A stretch of DNA of 64,000 nucleotides from Chitinophaga pollutisoli. Lineage in GTDB: Bacteria > Bacteroidota > Bacteroidia > Chitinophagales > Chitinophagaceae. Below are positions 16,986 through 26,109 of this stretch, one piece after another. A program made the position numbers and the translations under genes. Numbering within the stretch: position 1 is the first letter of the stretch; every line of letters starts with the position of its first letter. Location: positions 4,804,001-4,868,000 of the forward strand of contig NZ_CP149822.1 of NCBI RefSeq assembly GCF_038396755.1, read 5' to 3'. The notes beneath the pieces were generated by a model, which saw only the letters and a list, made by a program, of their open reading frames with translations, did no database searches and was not told where the DNA came from.

Positions 16986-17845
16986 TTCATTTCGTAGACT
17001 TTCTCGAGGAGATCGATCTTTTCCTGCTCCGGCATGTCCGGGGCTTTGATCATGCAATTAAAGAGGAGATTGCCGCGGGTGCCGAACAGGAAATACATGT
17101 TCTGCTGCCCGTTTTTCGCTTGCCAGCAGATATAGGCTTTTTCACGGTTTTCAGAGAGCTTGCGGACGGTCATACGGGCTTCGTCGCGAAGCGTGCGGCT
17201 GTCCCAGTTGTAATAGGCAAGGGCATTTTCAAAATCGGTGCGCTCGCGTACGAATACATCCAACGCTTCGCCGGGCATGACGCAGATCGCTATAACGGTG
17301 GAGTCGGCATTGGTGAAAGTGACTTGTTGCTTCGCGTCGCGCACGCCTTCCCGGATAAACCATTCGCCGGCAAGACGGAGTTCAGGCTGGTAACGGTTGT
17401 ATTTCACAACGGTGGTGTCCTGTACGGCGTGGAAGGCGTAGCTGAATTCGCTGCAATCGGTGGTATCGGTCAGTTCGAGCCGGCCGTCCACCAGTTTGCC
17501 ATGGAGGTATGTGGAAGTACCTCCGGCCTGCCCGGTAGTGATGGCTTTTTCGTTGGAGAGGTGCATGACCAGCTGGCCATCCTGCACCGTATAGGTCCCT
17601 TTTTGCGCGTATTTCCTGTAACGGCCGAACCATCCCGCCACGCTCCGGGCGTCGTCGGATGTCACGGATTGCAGAATTACTGCCCCATCGGGGTAAAAAC
17701 GAAGGTAAGTGTGGACGTCTGCGGATTGATCGGACACATGACCGGTCCTGGCGGAATAAATGCCGTCAAAATGAAGGTTTTGCGCCTGCAGAACGGGGGT
17801 CTGCATGACGAAAACACACACGAGAGCTAAGATACGCGCTGGCAT
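16976..17845 (-). CDS. Secreted protein of unknown function
   Basis: 289 residues; not recognised. The N-terminus MPARILALVCVFVMQTPVLQAQ is a signal peptide with probable cleavage after LQAQ. The first half (about 25-140) has the strand pattern of a lipocalin-like or copper-resistance-type barrel, describing a value-versus-threshold structure (FDGIYSARTGHV... GTYTVQDGQLVMHLSN). The second half (about 150-289) looks like a separate alpha/beta domain with TVIAICVMPGEALDVF. No membrane helix after the signal and no catalytic motif. Its last ten bases overlap the end of the beta-lactamase-like gene on the other strand, and a P-type ATPase gene is divergent 139 bp upstream. Confidence 0.75.
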   Translation of the reverse strand: MPARILALVCVFVMQTPVLQAQNLHFDGIYSARTGHVSDQSADVHTYLRFYPDGAVILQSVTSDDARSVAGWFGRYRKYAQKGTYTVQDGQLVMHLSNEKAITTGQAGGTSTYLHGKLVDGRLELTDTTDCSEFSYAFHAVQDTTVVKYNRYQPELRLAGEWFIREGVRDAKQQVTFTNADSTVIAICVMPGEALDVFVRERTDFENALAYYNWDSRTLRDEARMTVRKLSENREKAYICWQAKNGQQNMYFLFGTRGNLLFNCMIKAPDMPEQEKIDLLEKVYEMNHL

Positions 17846-17984
17846 ATGATGTAACAGTTATAGGTAGTCTGAATGTTGAATTTAATTTACAACGAATTTT
17901 CCATATAAAATCATGTTCGTGTCATCGTTTCGGAAACAAATTTGTTGCTGATTTGTAAAGTCTTGACATACTAATACTTGCCGC

Positions 17985-20579
17985 ATGGATTTTCACCCTA
18001 TTGCAACCGATGAATTGCTACGGCAGTTCGGGACAAACCCCTCTGCGGGCGTTTCCCCTGAAAAAGCGGAACAGCTCCTGGCCGAGCACGGGCCCAACGA
18101 ACTTTCCGCCACCCAACGGGAATCTCTTTGGCTGATCCTCCTCCACCAGTTCATGAGCCCCGTGATTTACCTCCTGCTCATCGCCATGGGCATGTCCCTG
18201 TTCTTCCGGGAGTGGCTGGACGCCATCGCCATCGCCGTGGTGATCCTTCTCAACGCCCTCATCGGCTTCATCATGGAATTCCAGGCGGAAAAAGCCATGG
18301 ACGGCCTCCGGCAGATGACCACCCAAACCGCCCGCGTGCTCCGCGGCGGCAAAATAACCGAAATCCCCTCCACCGCCATCGTCCCGGGCGACCTCCTACT
18401 GCTCGATGCCGGCGATATGGTCCAGGCCGACGGCCGCCTGCTCGAAGCCACGAGCCTTCAGGCCGACGAGTCCGCCCTCACGGGTGAATCCCTCCCGGTC
18501 GACAAATCCCCCGGCGAGCTGCCGGAAGACACGCCCCTGGCCGAAAGGTCTAACATGGTATATAAAGGCACCTTCATCCGCAACGGCAATGCCAGGGTGC
18601 TGGTGACGTCCACCGGCATGAAAACCGAGCTGGGGCATATCGCGCACCTGGTGGCAGGGGCGCAGAAGTCCGCCACGCCGCTGGAAAAGAAGCTGGAAAG
18701 CTTCAGCAAGCGCCTGATCGGCATCACGGTGGTGATCGTTATCCTGATCTTCGGCGCGGGCGTCCTCAACCAGGTGCCCATCCTGGAAATGCTGAAAACC
18801 TCCATCGCGCTGGCCGTGGCGGCCATCCCCGAAGGCCTGCCCGTAGTGGCTACGCTCAGCCTGGCAAGGGGGATGATCAGGATGGCGCGGCAAAATGTAA
18901 TTGTCAAAAAACTCTCGGCTGTGGAAACCCTCGGCGCCACCACGGTCATCTGTACCGATAAAACCGGCACCCTCACGGAAAATAAAATGCAGGTCACCGA
19001 AGCGCAGCAGCCCGGAGCCACCTGGAAGCAGAGCGAAGAAGCCCCGGAAAACGACGCCTTCCGCCTGCTCCGGGAAACGGCCGTATTGTGCAATAACGCC
19101 ATAATCGACGGTGATAAAGAAATCGGCGACCCCATAGAAGTGAGCCTCCTGCAGTTCGCGGACGAAACGGGAGACAACGCGGAGATCATCCGCGAAGGCT
19201 TCAAAAAGCTGGATGAAGCCCCCTTCAACTCCGACACCCGCGTGATGGCGACGCTGCACCAGGGCGAGGAGCAATTCCGCGTGTCCGCCAAAGGCGCAAC
19301 GGAAGACTTGCTCGGCTACTGTACCGCAATCTGGAAAAACGGGGCGCTGGCGCCGCTGTCCGACGAAGACCGGCAGTTTTGGATGGCAGCCACGGAGCAA
19401 CTGGCGGCATCGGGACTTAAAACCCTCGGCTACGCCATCCGGGAGGCGAACGACCAGCCCGGGGAAATGCTGGAAGAACTGGTGTTTCTCGGCATAACTG
19501 GTTTCATGGACCCGCCGCGCGCCGGCGTAAAAGAAGTGATCCGGGAATGTCATGGCGCGGGCATCCGGGTGCTGATGCTCACGGGCGACCATCCCGCCAC
19601 GGCGGCCACGATCGCGCGGCAGCTGGATATCGTGCGGGAAGGGCAGAAGCCCGTGGTAACGGGGCGCGAGTTGGAGAAAGCCCCGGAAGTCTGGGAAAAT
19701 GCCGCCGTTTTTGCGCGGGTTAGCCCGAAGCAAAAACTAGACCTGGTGAACGGTTTGCAGGAAGACCATCACATCGTAGCCATGACGGGCGACGGCGTCA
19801 ACGACGCGCCGGCGCTCAAGAAAGCGGATATCGGCATCGCAATGGGCATCCGGGGCACGCAGGTGTCGCAGGAAGTGGCGGATATGGTGCTGAAAGACGA
19901 TGCATTTGCATCCATCGTGATGGCGGTGCGCCAGGGTAGGGTGATCTTCACCAATATCCGCCGGTTCATCATTTTCCTCTTGTCCTGCAATTTGAGCGAG
20001 CTGCTGGTTATCGGGCTGGTCGCCACTTTCAATATTCCTTTCCAACTGGTGGCGATTCAAATTCTTTTCATCAACCTAATCACAGACGTGTTTCCCGCTA
20101 TGGCATTAGGTTTTACGGAAGGCGACGCTACTGTGATGCAGAAACATCCCCGCGACCCGCGCAAGCCTATCCTCAGCCGCAACGGCTGGACTTGGATCTG
20201 GGTGTATGCCGCCGTCATCGGCGGAAGCGCCCTCGGCGCAGCGTTTACGGCGGAATATTTCCGGGAAGGAGCGACGGATGTGATGGCGGCGAACAACGTA
20301 CTTTTCTACACGCTCATCCTTTCCCAGCTCCTGCACGCTTTGAATATGAAAGAGCCGCGCGAGAAGTTCCTCGGCGGCCCGGTGATGCGTAACAAATATC
20401 TCATCGGATCGATCTTCCTCAGTGCGGGCGTTACTTTGCTCTGCCTCTTCATTCCTCCCGTAGCGAAAGCATTGCGGTTGCAGATGATGCCGGCGATAGA
20501 CTGGTGGCTGACGCTGGGTTTCAGCGTGGCGTCGTTGCTGGTGGTGCGTTTGTTGTCGGGGATTTTTATGCGGAAATAA
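17985..20579 (+). CDS. P2-type ATPase, probable calcium-transporting
   Basis: 864 residues with the complete P-type layout: cation-ATPase N-terminal domain, actuator loop (TGES), TM4 with PEGLPV, phosphorylation Asp325 in CTDKTGTLT, nucleotide domain, hinge GDGVNDAPALKKADIG and a six-helix C-terminal region. Residues that bind Ca2+ in SERCA are kept: the TM4 Glu (PEGLP), Asn and Glu in TM5 (SCNLSELL) and Asn-x-x-Thr-Asp in TM6 (NLITD). This supports Ca2+ export, though a few bacterial relatives move Mn2+ or Na+. It is a single gene abutting without overlap the stop of the convergent unknown gene at 20580. Confidence 0.92.
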   Translation: MDFHPIATDELLRQFGTNPSAGVSPEKAEQLLAEHGPNELSATQRESLWLILLHQFMSPVIYLLLIAMGMSLFFREWLDAIAIAVVILLNALIGFIMEFQAEKAMDGLRQMTTQTARVLRGGKITEIPSTAIVPGDLLLLDAGDMVQADGRLLEATSLQADESALTGESLPVDKSPGELPEDTPLAERSNMVYKGTFIRNGNARVLVTSTGMKTELGHIAHLVAGAQKSATPLEKKLESFSKRLIGITVVIVILIFGAGVLNQVPILEMLKTSIALAVAAIPEGLPVVATLSLARGMIRMARQNVIVKKLSAVETLGATTVICTDKTGTLTENKMQVTEAQQPGATWKQSEEAPENDAFRLLRETAVLCNNAIIDGDKEIGDPIEVSLLQFADETGDNAEIIREGFKKLDEAPFNSDTRVMATLHQGEEQFRVSAKGATEDLLGYCTAIWKNGALAPLSDEDRQFWMAATEQLAASGLKTLGYAIREANDQPGEMLEELVFLGITGFMDPPRAGVKEVIRECHGAGIRVLMLTGDHPATAATIARQLDIVREGQKPVVTGRELEKAPEVWENAAVFARVSPKQKLDLVNGLQEDHHIVAMTGDGVNDAPALKKADIGIAMGIRGTQVSQEVADMVLKDDAFASIVMAVRQGRVIFTNIRRFIIFLLSCNLSELLVIGLVATFNIPFQLVAIQILFINLITDVFPAMALGFTEGDATVMQKHPRDPRKPILSRNGWTWIWVYAAVIGGSALGAAFTAEYFREGATDVMAANNVLFYTLILSQLLHALNMKEPREKFLGGPVMRNKYLIGSIFLSAGVTLLCLFIPPVAKALRLQMMPAIDWWLTLGFSVASLLVVRLLSGIFMRK

Positions 20580-21071
20580 TCAATAAATGGAAAAATCCGG
20601 CCATTCGCAGTTTTCGGAGTAATAGCAACTGAGTGTTTTATGCGTATGCCTCCAGTCGAGGCAATAAATAAAGCATGCGAAAACATCAGTATCCTCTGGC
20701 ACAAAGCTGATGCCTTTAAATTTTAGTTTGCGCATCATCTGGATGTGCGGTGGAGCCGGGTCCTGCCCGTCGATGAAAGCGTCGTGAAACTGGGGCTGCA
20801 GCGTCTGCAATACTTTTTCAGCGTATTGCGCCATAATGCCGCCGTCTTCCTGCAAAGCCTGGGCTTCAATAAGCGACCTGTTTTGCTGGTCGAGTTCATC
20901 GATACGAGCCAATATATTTTCGACTTTAACGAGCAGCGCTTCGGAAACGGGCGCGCCTGTAAAGGTAAGGTCCACATTTAGGTAATCGTCTTTCCAATCC
21001 TTATAAATGTCGTAAAAGGATGCCGGGTTTTCCTGGTCGATCGCCCCGAAACCGTTTATGTAGTAGTCCAT
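20580..21071 (-). CDS. Conserved-looking protein of unknown function
   Basis: 163 residues, no signal or membrane helix; not recognised. It is acidic, rich in aromatic residues at both ends (MDYYINGFG..., ...CYYSENCEWPDFSIY) with a helical middle (about 45-110). The compact two-part layout is like small immunity or DUF-type cytoplasmic proteins, but no family can be named. Its stop codon begins in the base after the P-ATPase stop, so the two genes meet tail to tail with no spacer and no room for a terminator. The upstream 146 bp hold the terminator of the next minus-strand gene. Confidence 0.7.
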   Translation of the reverse strand: MDYYINGFGAIDQENPASFYDIYKDWKDDYLNVDLTFTGAPVSEALLVKVENILARIDELDQQNRSLIEAQALQEDGGIMAQYAEKVLQTLQPQFHDAFIDGQDPAPPHIQMMRKLKFKGISFVPEDTDVFACFIYCLDWRHTHKTLSCYYSENCEWPDFSIY

Positions 21072-21170
21072 ATGCGACAGGTTTTCTTAAAAATAGCATA
21101 GTAGGACTATTTCCAGGTATGTATGCGGCAGTTTAGGGTGTTGGCATGGCGGTTTGACAGGTTGTAAAGC

Positions 21171-21194
21171 AAAACGGCCCCGTTTCCGGAGCCG
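21171..21194 (-). terminator. Intrinsic terminator after first permease gene
   Basis: On the minus strand CGGCTCC, loop GGAAAC, GGGGCCG (one U-G wobble) is followed by TTTT, 24 bp after the permease stop codon. Confidence 0.6.
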
Positions 21195-21217
21195 CCTGCA
21201 AGCGATAGAAGAAAAGA

Positions 21218-23602
21218 TTATTCGGACCGCAGGCTCTTGACGGGGTCCGTCATCGCCGCGCGGATGCTTTGTGTGCTGATGGTAAAAAGTGCGATGCTCA
21301 TGGCGCCGATACAGGTCAGGGCGATCGTCCACCAGGAGATATCGGTCCGGTATTCATAACTGTTCAGCCAGCGTTGCATACCGAACCAGCCTACCGGAAC
21401 GGCGATCGCCAGGGCGATGAGCACGAGGGCGGCGAAGTCGGCAGACATGAGCCGCCACAGGCTGAACACCGAAGCGCCCATTACTTTCCGCACCCCGATC
21501 TCCTTGGTGCGTTGCTCCGCCATGAAACTCGCCATGCCAAAGAGCCCCAGGCAACTGATAAAGATCGCCAGCACGGCGAAATAGGCGGACAACTGGCCAA
21601 TTCTTTGCTCGGAAACGAACTTCAATTTGTATTGCGCGTCCACGAAATCGTACATAAATGGCATGCCGGGATTATGTTTCGCGAAAACAGCTTCCAGCTT
21701 TTTCAGCGATTCCGCCGTGGGTTTATCCGGGTTCAGGCGCATCAGGAACACGTTGCCGCCGCCACCGTCGATATGCCAGATCGTGCGGAATATCGGTGTA
21801 TACGGCGATCCCATCAAAATATCTTTTACCACTCCTACGATAATATAGGGCTTACCGTCTTTCTTAATGGTTTTGCCGATGGGATCTTTCAGCTGCATAA
21901 ACGCTACCGCGGATTCGTTCAGGACAACGCCGTTGGAATCGGATGCAAACTGTTTCGAGAAGTCGCGGCCCTGCACTACCTGCCATTGCACCGCCTTGCC
22001 GTAATCGTGGGATACGTCCACCGCCGCGAAATTGCCCTGCGCACCCGGCGCCATTCCCTCCCAGGTGTAACCGTTATTGATCATCTGAACGTTGTTAGGC
22101 GGCCCCGAAGCATTGGCGACTTCCGTCACCGCGCCGGACGCCATCGCGTCATTGCGGATCACATCATAGTGCGAGCGCAATTCGTTGGTGGACATGAATG
22201 TGTACACCAGGCCTTCCCGGTTATAGGACACCGGCCGGTCCTGCGCGTGGCGGATTTGTTTGAAAACGATGATGGTGCCGATGATGAGCACGACAGACAC
22301 GGTGAATTGCAATACCACCAGCGCCTTGCGCGGGATGGCGGCGTTGCGGCCCGCTTTGAACGTCCCTTTCAATACTTTCACCGGTTGGAATGAAGAAAGA
22401 TATAAAGCGGGATAACTGCCTGCGAGCAAGCCCGTCAAGAGGATAATCGCCACGCCTGCCAGCCAGAACACCGGTTCACCGAACGGCATGGACATATGCT
22501 TGCCCGCCACGGTATTGAACGCGGGAAGGGCTGCCTGTACCAGCGCTACCGATAAAACGAACCCGAAGCATGCGAGCAGGGTGGATTCGCAGAAGAATTG
22601 CATGATGAGCTGCGTGCGATGCGAGCCCACGGCTTTCCTGATCCCCACTTCCCGCGCGCGCTTTTCGCTGCGGGCGGTGCTGAGGTTCATGAAATTGATA
22701 CAGGCCAGCAGCAGCACGAATATGCCGATCGTCCCGAAAAGCCACACAGAGCTGATTCTCCCGCCGATATTCTTTCCGTTTTTCCATTCACCGTATAAAT
22801 GCCAGTTAGCCATGGGCCAGAGAAACACCTGTGCGTTGAAGGCTTTCTCCTCTTCGCGGACTTTTTCCAGCTTCACGTTCCGGATTTTCGCTGAAACCGT
22901 TGCCAGGTCTGCATGATCGGCCAGCTGGGCGTAAGTTTGCGTGAAATTCGAACGCCAGGGGTTGTCCATTTCCCGGATCCAGGGATTGATGTTGAGGAAC
23001 AATGACCATGGACAGATGAACTGAAGGTTGCCGAACTCCGAATTCTCTGGAAGGTCTTTATATACGCCCGTTACTTTTACGGGCATTTGGTTGTTGAGTT
23101 TGAGTATTTGACCGAGGGCTTCCTTGTCGCCAAAAAATGCCTGTGCGGAAGTTTCGGATAATAGGATGGAATTCACATCTTTCAGTCCGTCGCGGGTTCC
23201 CGTTATCATCTCCAGCGATAGCATTTCCGTAATCCCCGGTTCGAAGAAGGTGCCCACGCGCGTCTGTCCTTTGCCATCGTGGGAGAGCACATAACCGTCG
23301 TTCCAGCCAGCCTGTACAATGTGCTTGAAATCGCTGCCGTATTTTTCCCGGATGGCCTCGGCCATGAGCCAGGGATTGGCCGTTTGGGTGTTGGTGACGC
23401 CGTTGAACGTTTGGTGTTGCATCACCTGTACAATCCGGTCGTAGTGTTCGAAATTTTTATTGTAAGTCAGTTCATCGCGCAGCCAGAGCCCGATCATCAG
23501 GGCAACAGCCATACCGATCGACAATCCCGCGATATTGATCAGTGAGAAGGTTTTGTTTTTCAGGAGATTCCTCCAGGCGATTTTAAGGTAGTTGCGGATC
23601 AT
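21218..23602 (-). CDS. MacB/FtsX-type ABC transporter permease (paralogue 1)
   Basis: 794 residues with the Bacteroidota double-FtsX layout: TM1 near residues 20-42, MacB_PCD periplasmic domain (about 45-240), three helices (about 285-375), a fourth at about 425-450, a second periplasmic domain (about 450-660) and three C-terminal helices. Blocks such as NKTFSLINIAGLSIGMAVA, RAREVGIRKAVGSHR and TKEIGVRKVMGASVFSLWRLM are typical. These proteins are mechanotransmission or lipoprotein/drug export permeases that work with a separate ATPase; none is encoded nearby. A close paralogue lies 53 bp upstream in the same direction, and both are probably one transcript. Confidence 0.92.
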   Translation of the reverse strand: MIRNYLKIAWRNLLKNKTFSLINIAGLSIGMAVALMIGLWLRDELTYNKNFEHYDRIVQVMQHQTFNGVTNTQTANPWLMAEAIREKYGSDFKHIVQAGWNDGYVLSHDGKGQTRVGTFFEPGITEMLSLEMITGTRDGLKDVNSILLSETSAQAFFGDKEALGQILKLNNQMPVKVTGVYKDLPENSEFGNLQFICPWSLFLNINPWIREMDNPWRSNFTQTYAQLADHADLATVSAKIRNVKLEKVREEEKAFNAQVFLWPMANWHLYGEWKNGKNIGGRISSVWLFGTIGIFVLLLACINFMNLSTARSEKRAREVGIRKAVGSHRTQLIMQFFCESTLLACFGFVLSVALVQAALPAFNTVAGKHMSMPFGEPVFWLAGVAIILLTGLLAGSYPALYLSSFQPVKVLKGTFKAGRNAAIPRKALVVLQFTVSVVLIIGTIIVFKQIRHAQDRPVSYNREGLVYTFMSTNELRSHYDVIRNDAMASGAVTEVANASGPPNNVQMINNGYTWEGMAPGAQGNFAAVDVSHDYGKAVQWQVVQGRDFSKQFASDSNGVVLNESAVAFMQLKDPIGKTIKKDGKPYIIVGVVKDILMGSPYTPIFRTIWHIDGGGGNVFLMRLNPDKPTAESLKKLEAVFAKHNPGMPFMYDFVDAQYKLKFVSEQRIGQLSAYFAVLAIFISCLGLFGMASFMAEQRTKEIGVRKVMGASVFSLWRLMSADFAALVLIALAIAVPVGWFGMQRWLNSYEYRTDISWWTIALTCIGAMSIALFTISTQSIRAAMTDPVKSLRSE

Positions 23603-23655
23603 ATGCTACGATGCGCCAATTGGCATGGCGGCTGTTTTGTCAAAGAAATCAATTT

Positions 23656-26040
23656 TTATTCGGGACGCAGGGATTTGACGGGATCGGTCATCGCCGCGCG
23701 GATACTCTGCGCGCTTACCGTCATCAGGGCAATGGCAATGGCCCCGAGCGCGGTGAAGCTCACCATCCACCACGATATTTCCGTACGGTAGTCATATCCT
23801 TCCAGCCAGCGCTGCATGCCCAGCCAGGCAGCCGGAATGCCGATCAGCAACCCAATCAGCACGAGCATCACGAAATCGGCTGTCATCAACCGCCACAGGC
23901 TAAACACCGATGCGCCCATCACTTTACGCACACCAATCTCCTTTACGCGCATTTCCGCCATAAAACTCGCCATCCCGAAAAGCCCCAGACAGCTGATAAA
24001 GATAGCCAGACCGGCGAAGTATGCGGAAAGTTTTCCGATCCGCTGTTCCGACAGGAATTTCTGCTTGTACTGCACGTCCGCGAATTGGTAAGTAAAAGGC
24101 ACACCCGGAGCGTGTTTTTCAAACACCGCCTGTAATGCCGCAATAGAACCGGCGACAGGTTTTCCGGGATCCAGTCGCAACAGGAATGCGTTGCCGCCAC
24201 GGTTCGAGAAATGAAAAATACCACGCATGACCGGACTGTAAGGCGATTGCATGATGATATCCTTTACGACGCCGACAACCACCAGCGGCCTGCCATAGCG
24301 GCGGATGGTCTGGCCAACGGGGTCTTGCAGCTGCATGAATTTGACAGCGCTTTCATTCAGGATAACGGCATTGGAATCGGATGCGAAAGCGCGGGAGAAA
24401 TCCCTCCCCGCCACGATTTGCCATTGCATGGCCTTACCGTATTCGTGGGACACGTCTACACAAGCGAAGTTGCCCTGCGTTGAAGGATCCATGCCTTCCC
24501 AGGTATAGCCGCCGTTAAACGCATAGATTTCGCTCGGCGGGGAAGAGGCCTTCGCCACCTCGGTGACTGTGCCGCGGGCAAGCAGGTCTTGCCGGATGAT
24601 ATCGTATTTCTCCCGAAGTTCACCGGTGAACATGGGAACGACCACCAAGCCGTCGCGATTATAGGCGGATGACCGGTTTTGCGCATGCCGGATCTGGCTG
24701 AATACGACGATCGTGCCGATAATCAGCGCGATGGAAACGGCGAATTGCAGCACTACCAGCGCCTTTCGTGGGGTTGCGGCATGTTTTCCCGGCCTGAATG
24801 TTCCTTTCAGTACTTTTACCGGTTGGAAGGAAGAAAGGTACAAGGCCGGATAGCTTCCGGCCAGTATGCCGGTTAACAGGATGAAGGCTAGTCCCGCGCC
24901 CCAGAACCAGTAATCCGTAAATGGCATCTGCACCGCTTTCCCAGAGATATCATTGAACACAGGTAAGGCCAGCACGGAAAGAAGAATGGCGAACAGAAAG
25001 CCGATGCAAGAGAGTAGTACGGATTCGCTGAAAAACTGGAGTATGAGTTGTTTTCGTTGTGAACCAATGGCTTTTCGGATACCCACTTCCCGCGCGCGCT
25101 TTTCGCTGCGGGCGGTACTCAGGTTCATGAAATTGATGCAGGCGAGCAGCAGCACGAATGATCCGATGATGCCGAAAAGCCACACCGTTTGAATGCCACC
25201 GCCGATATTCTGCCCGTCTTTCCATTGTCCGTAAAGATGCCATTTGCGCATGGGGAAGAGGAATACTTCCGGTTTGGCAACTTTATGGGCATCCTGCAAA
25301 TGTTGCATGCGGAGGTCCCGGATTTTGGCGGAAACGGTTTCAAGGTCGGCATGATCGGCGAGTTGCGCGAAGGTTTGGCAGAAGCCGGAGCCCCAGGGGT
25401 CAGACATCCCGGCAATCCAGGTGTTTTCCAGCAGATACAGTTTCCAGGGCAAGAGCACATCCATGCCGGCAAACGCGGAATTGGCGGGAAGATCCCGGTA
25501 AACGCCAGTTACGGTCAGTGGGGTGGAATTGTCGAGCCGGATGATCTGGCCAATCGGATCCTTGTCACCGAAAAGCGCTGTTGCCGAAGTTGCGGAAAGC
25601 ATGATGGCGTTGACGTCCTGCAGGCCGTTGCGGCTGCCTGCTTTCATGTCGAGCGTGAGCATTTCGGGGAGCGCCGCTTCGAAATAATTGCCCATCCGGG
25701 AAATCGTTTGGCCGTTATGGCTGAGGAAGTGCGTGTTGGGCCAGCTGGCCATCGCTATGTGTTTGAAATCGCCGCCATATTCCTGGCGGAGAGCGTCTCC
25801 CATCAGGTGAGGGTTGGCCTGCTGGGTGGTCACAACCCCGTTATGGGTGAGGTGCTGCATCACTTGCACGATGCGGCTATAGTTCGTATGGTTTTTACTG
25901 AAAGTTAGTTCGTCGCGGATCCACAGGCCAATCATCAATGCCACGGCCATTCCGGCCGACAATCCCGCTATGTTGACGAGCGAAAACGTTTTGTTTTTGA
26001 GGAGATTCCTCCAGGCGGTTTTGAGGTAATTGCGGATCAT
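23656..26040 (-). CDS. MacB/FtsX-type ABC transporter permease (paralogue 2)
   Basis: 794 residues from the ATG giving MIRNYLKTAWRNLL; an upstream TTG six codons earlier covers the GAGGAA ribosome site, so the ATG is preferred. Same two MacB_PCD/FtsX halves and eight predicted helices as its neighbour, with near-identical N-terminal and C-terminal blocks (NLLKNKTFSLVNIAGLS, KVMGASVFSLWRLMTADF, AAMTDPVKSLRPE) and more divergent periplasmic domains. This is a tandem duplication in which the periplasmic, ligand-facing parts have drifted. No ATP-binding subunit or membrane fusion partner is next to it. Ada lies 69 bp upstream in the same direction. Confidence 0.92.
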   Translation of the reverse strand: MIRNYLKTAWRNLLKNKTFSLVNIAGLSAGMAVALMIGLWIRDELTFSKNHTNYSRIVQVMQHLTHNGVVTTQQANPHLMGDALRQEYGGDFKHIAMASWPNTHFLSHNGQTISRMGNYFEAALPEMLTLDMKAGSRNGLQDVNAIMLSATSATALFGDKDPIGQIIRLDNSTPLTVTGVYRDLPANSAFAGMDVLLPWKLYLLENTWIAGMSDPWGSGFCQTFAQLADHADLETVSAKIRDLRMQHLQDAHKVAKPEVFLFPMRKWHLYGQWKDGQNIGGGIQTVWLFGIIGSFVLLLACINFMNLSTARSEKRAREVGIRKAIGSQRKQLILQFFSESVLLSCIGFLFAILLSVLALPVFNDISGKAVQMPFTDYWFWGAGLAFILLTGILAGSYPALYLSSFQPVKVLKGTFRPGKHAATPRKALVVLQFAVSIALIIGTIVVFSQIRHAQNRSSAYNRDGLVVVPMFTGELREKYDIIRQDLLARGTVTEVAKASSPPSEIYAFNGGYTWEGMDPSTQGNFACVDVSHEYGKAMQWQIVAGRDFSRAFASDSNAVILNESAVKFMQLQDPVGQTIRRYGRPLVVVGVVKDIIMQSPYSPVMRGIFHFSNRGGNAFLLRLDPGKPVAGSIAALQAVFEKHAPGVPFTYQFADVQYKQKFLSEQRIGKLSAYFAGLAIFISCLGLFGMASFMAEMRVKEIGVRKVMGASVFSLWRLMTADFVMLVLIGLLIGIPAAWLGMQRWLEGYDYRTEISWWMVSFTALGAIAIALMTVSAQSIRAAMTDPVKSLRPE

Positions 26041-26109
26041 GTGTTTCCTCTTCACCAAGGCAATGCCAAAACGTAGACCCTATTGTAATGAGATTAATAG
26101 AAATAAATA

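Noticed and set aside
18396..19733. 445-codon minus-strand frame opposite the P-type ATPase
   Set aside because: It lies wholly inside an ATPase gene with all family motifs; the composition is that of a reverse-frame shadow.
21269..22393. 374-codon plus-strand frame opposite the first permease
   Set aside because: Rich in His/Arg/Gln, no domain, fully antisense to a conserved permease.
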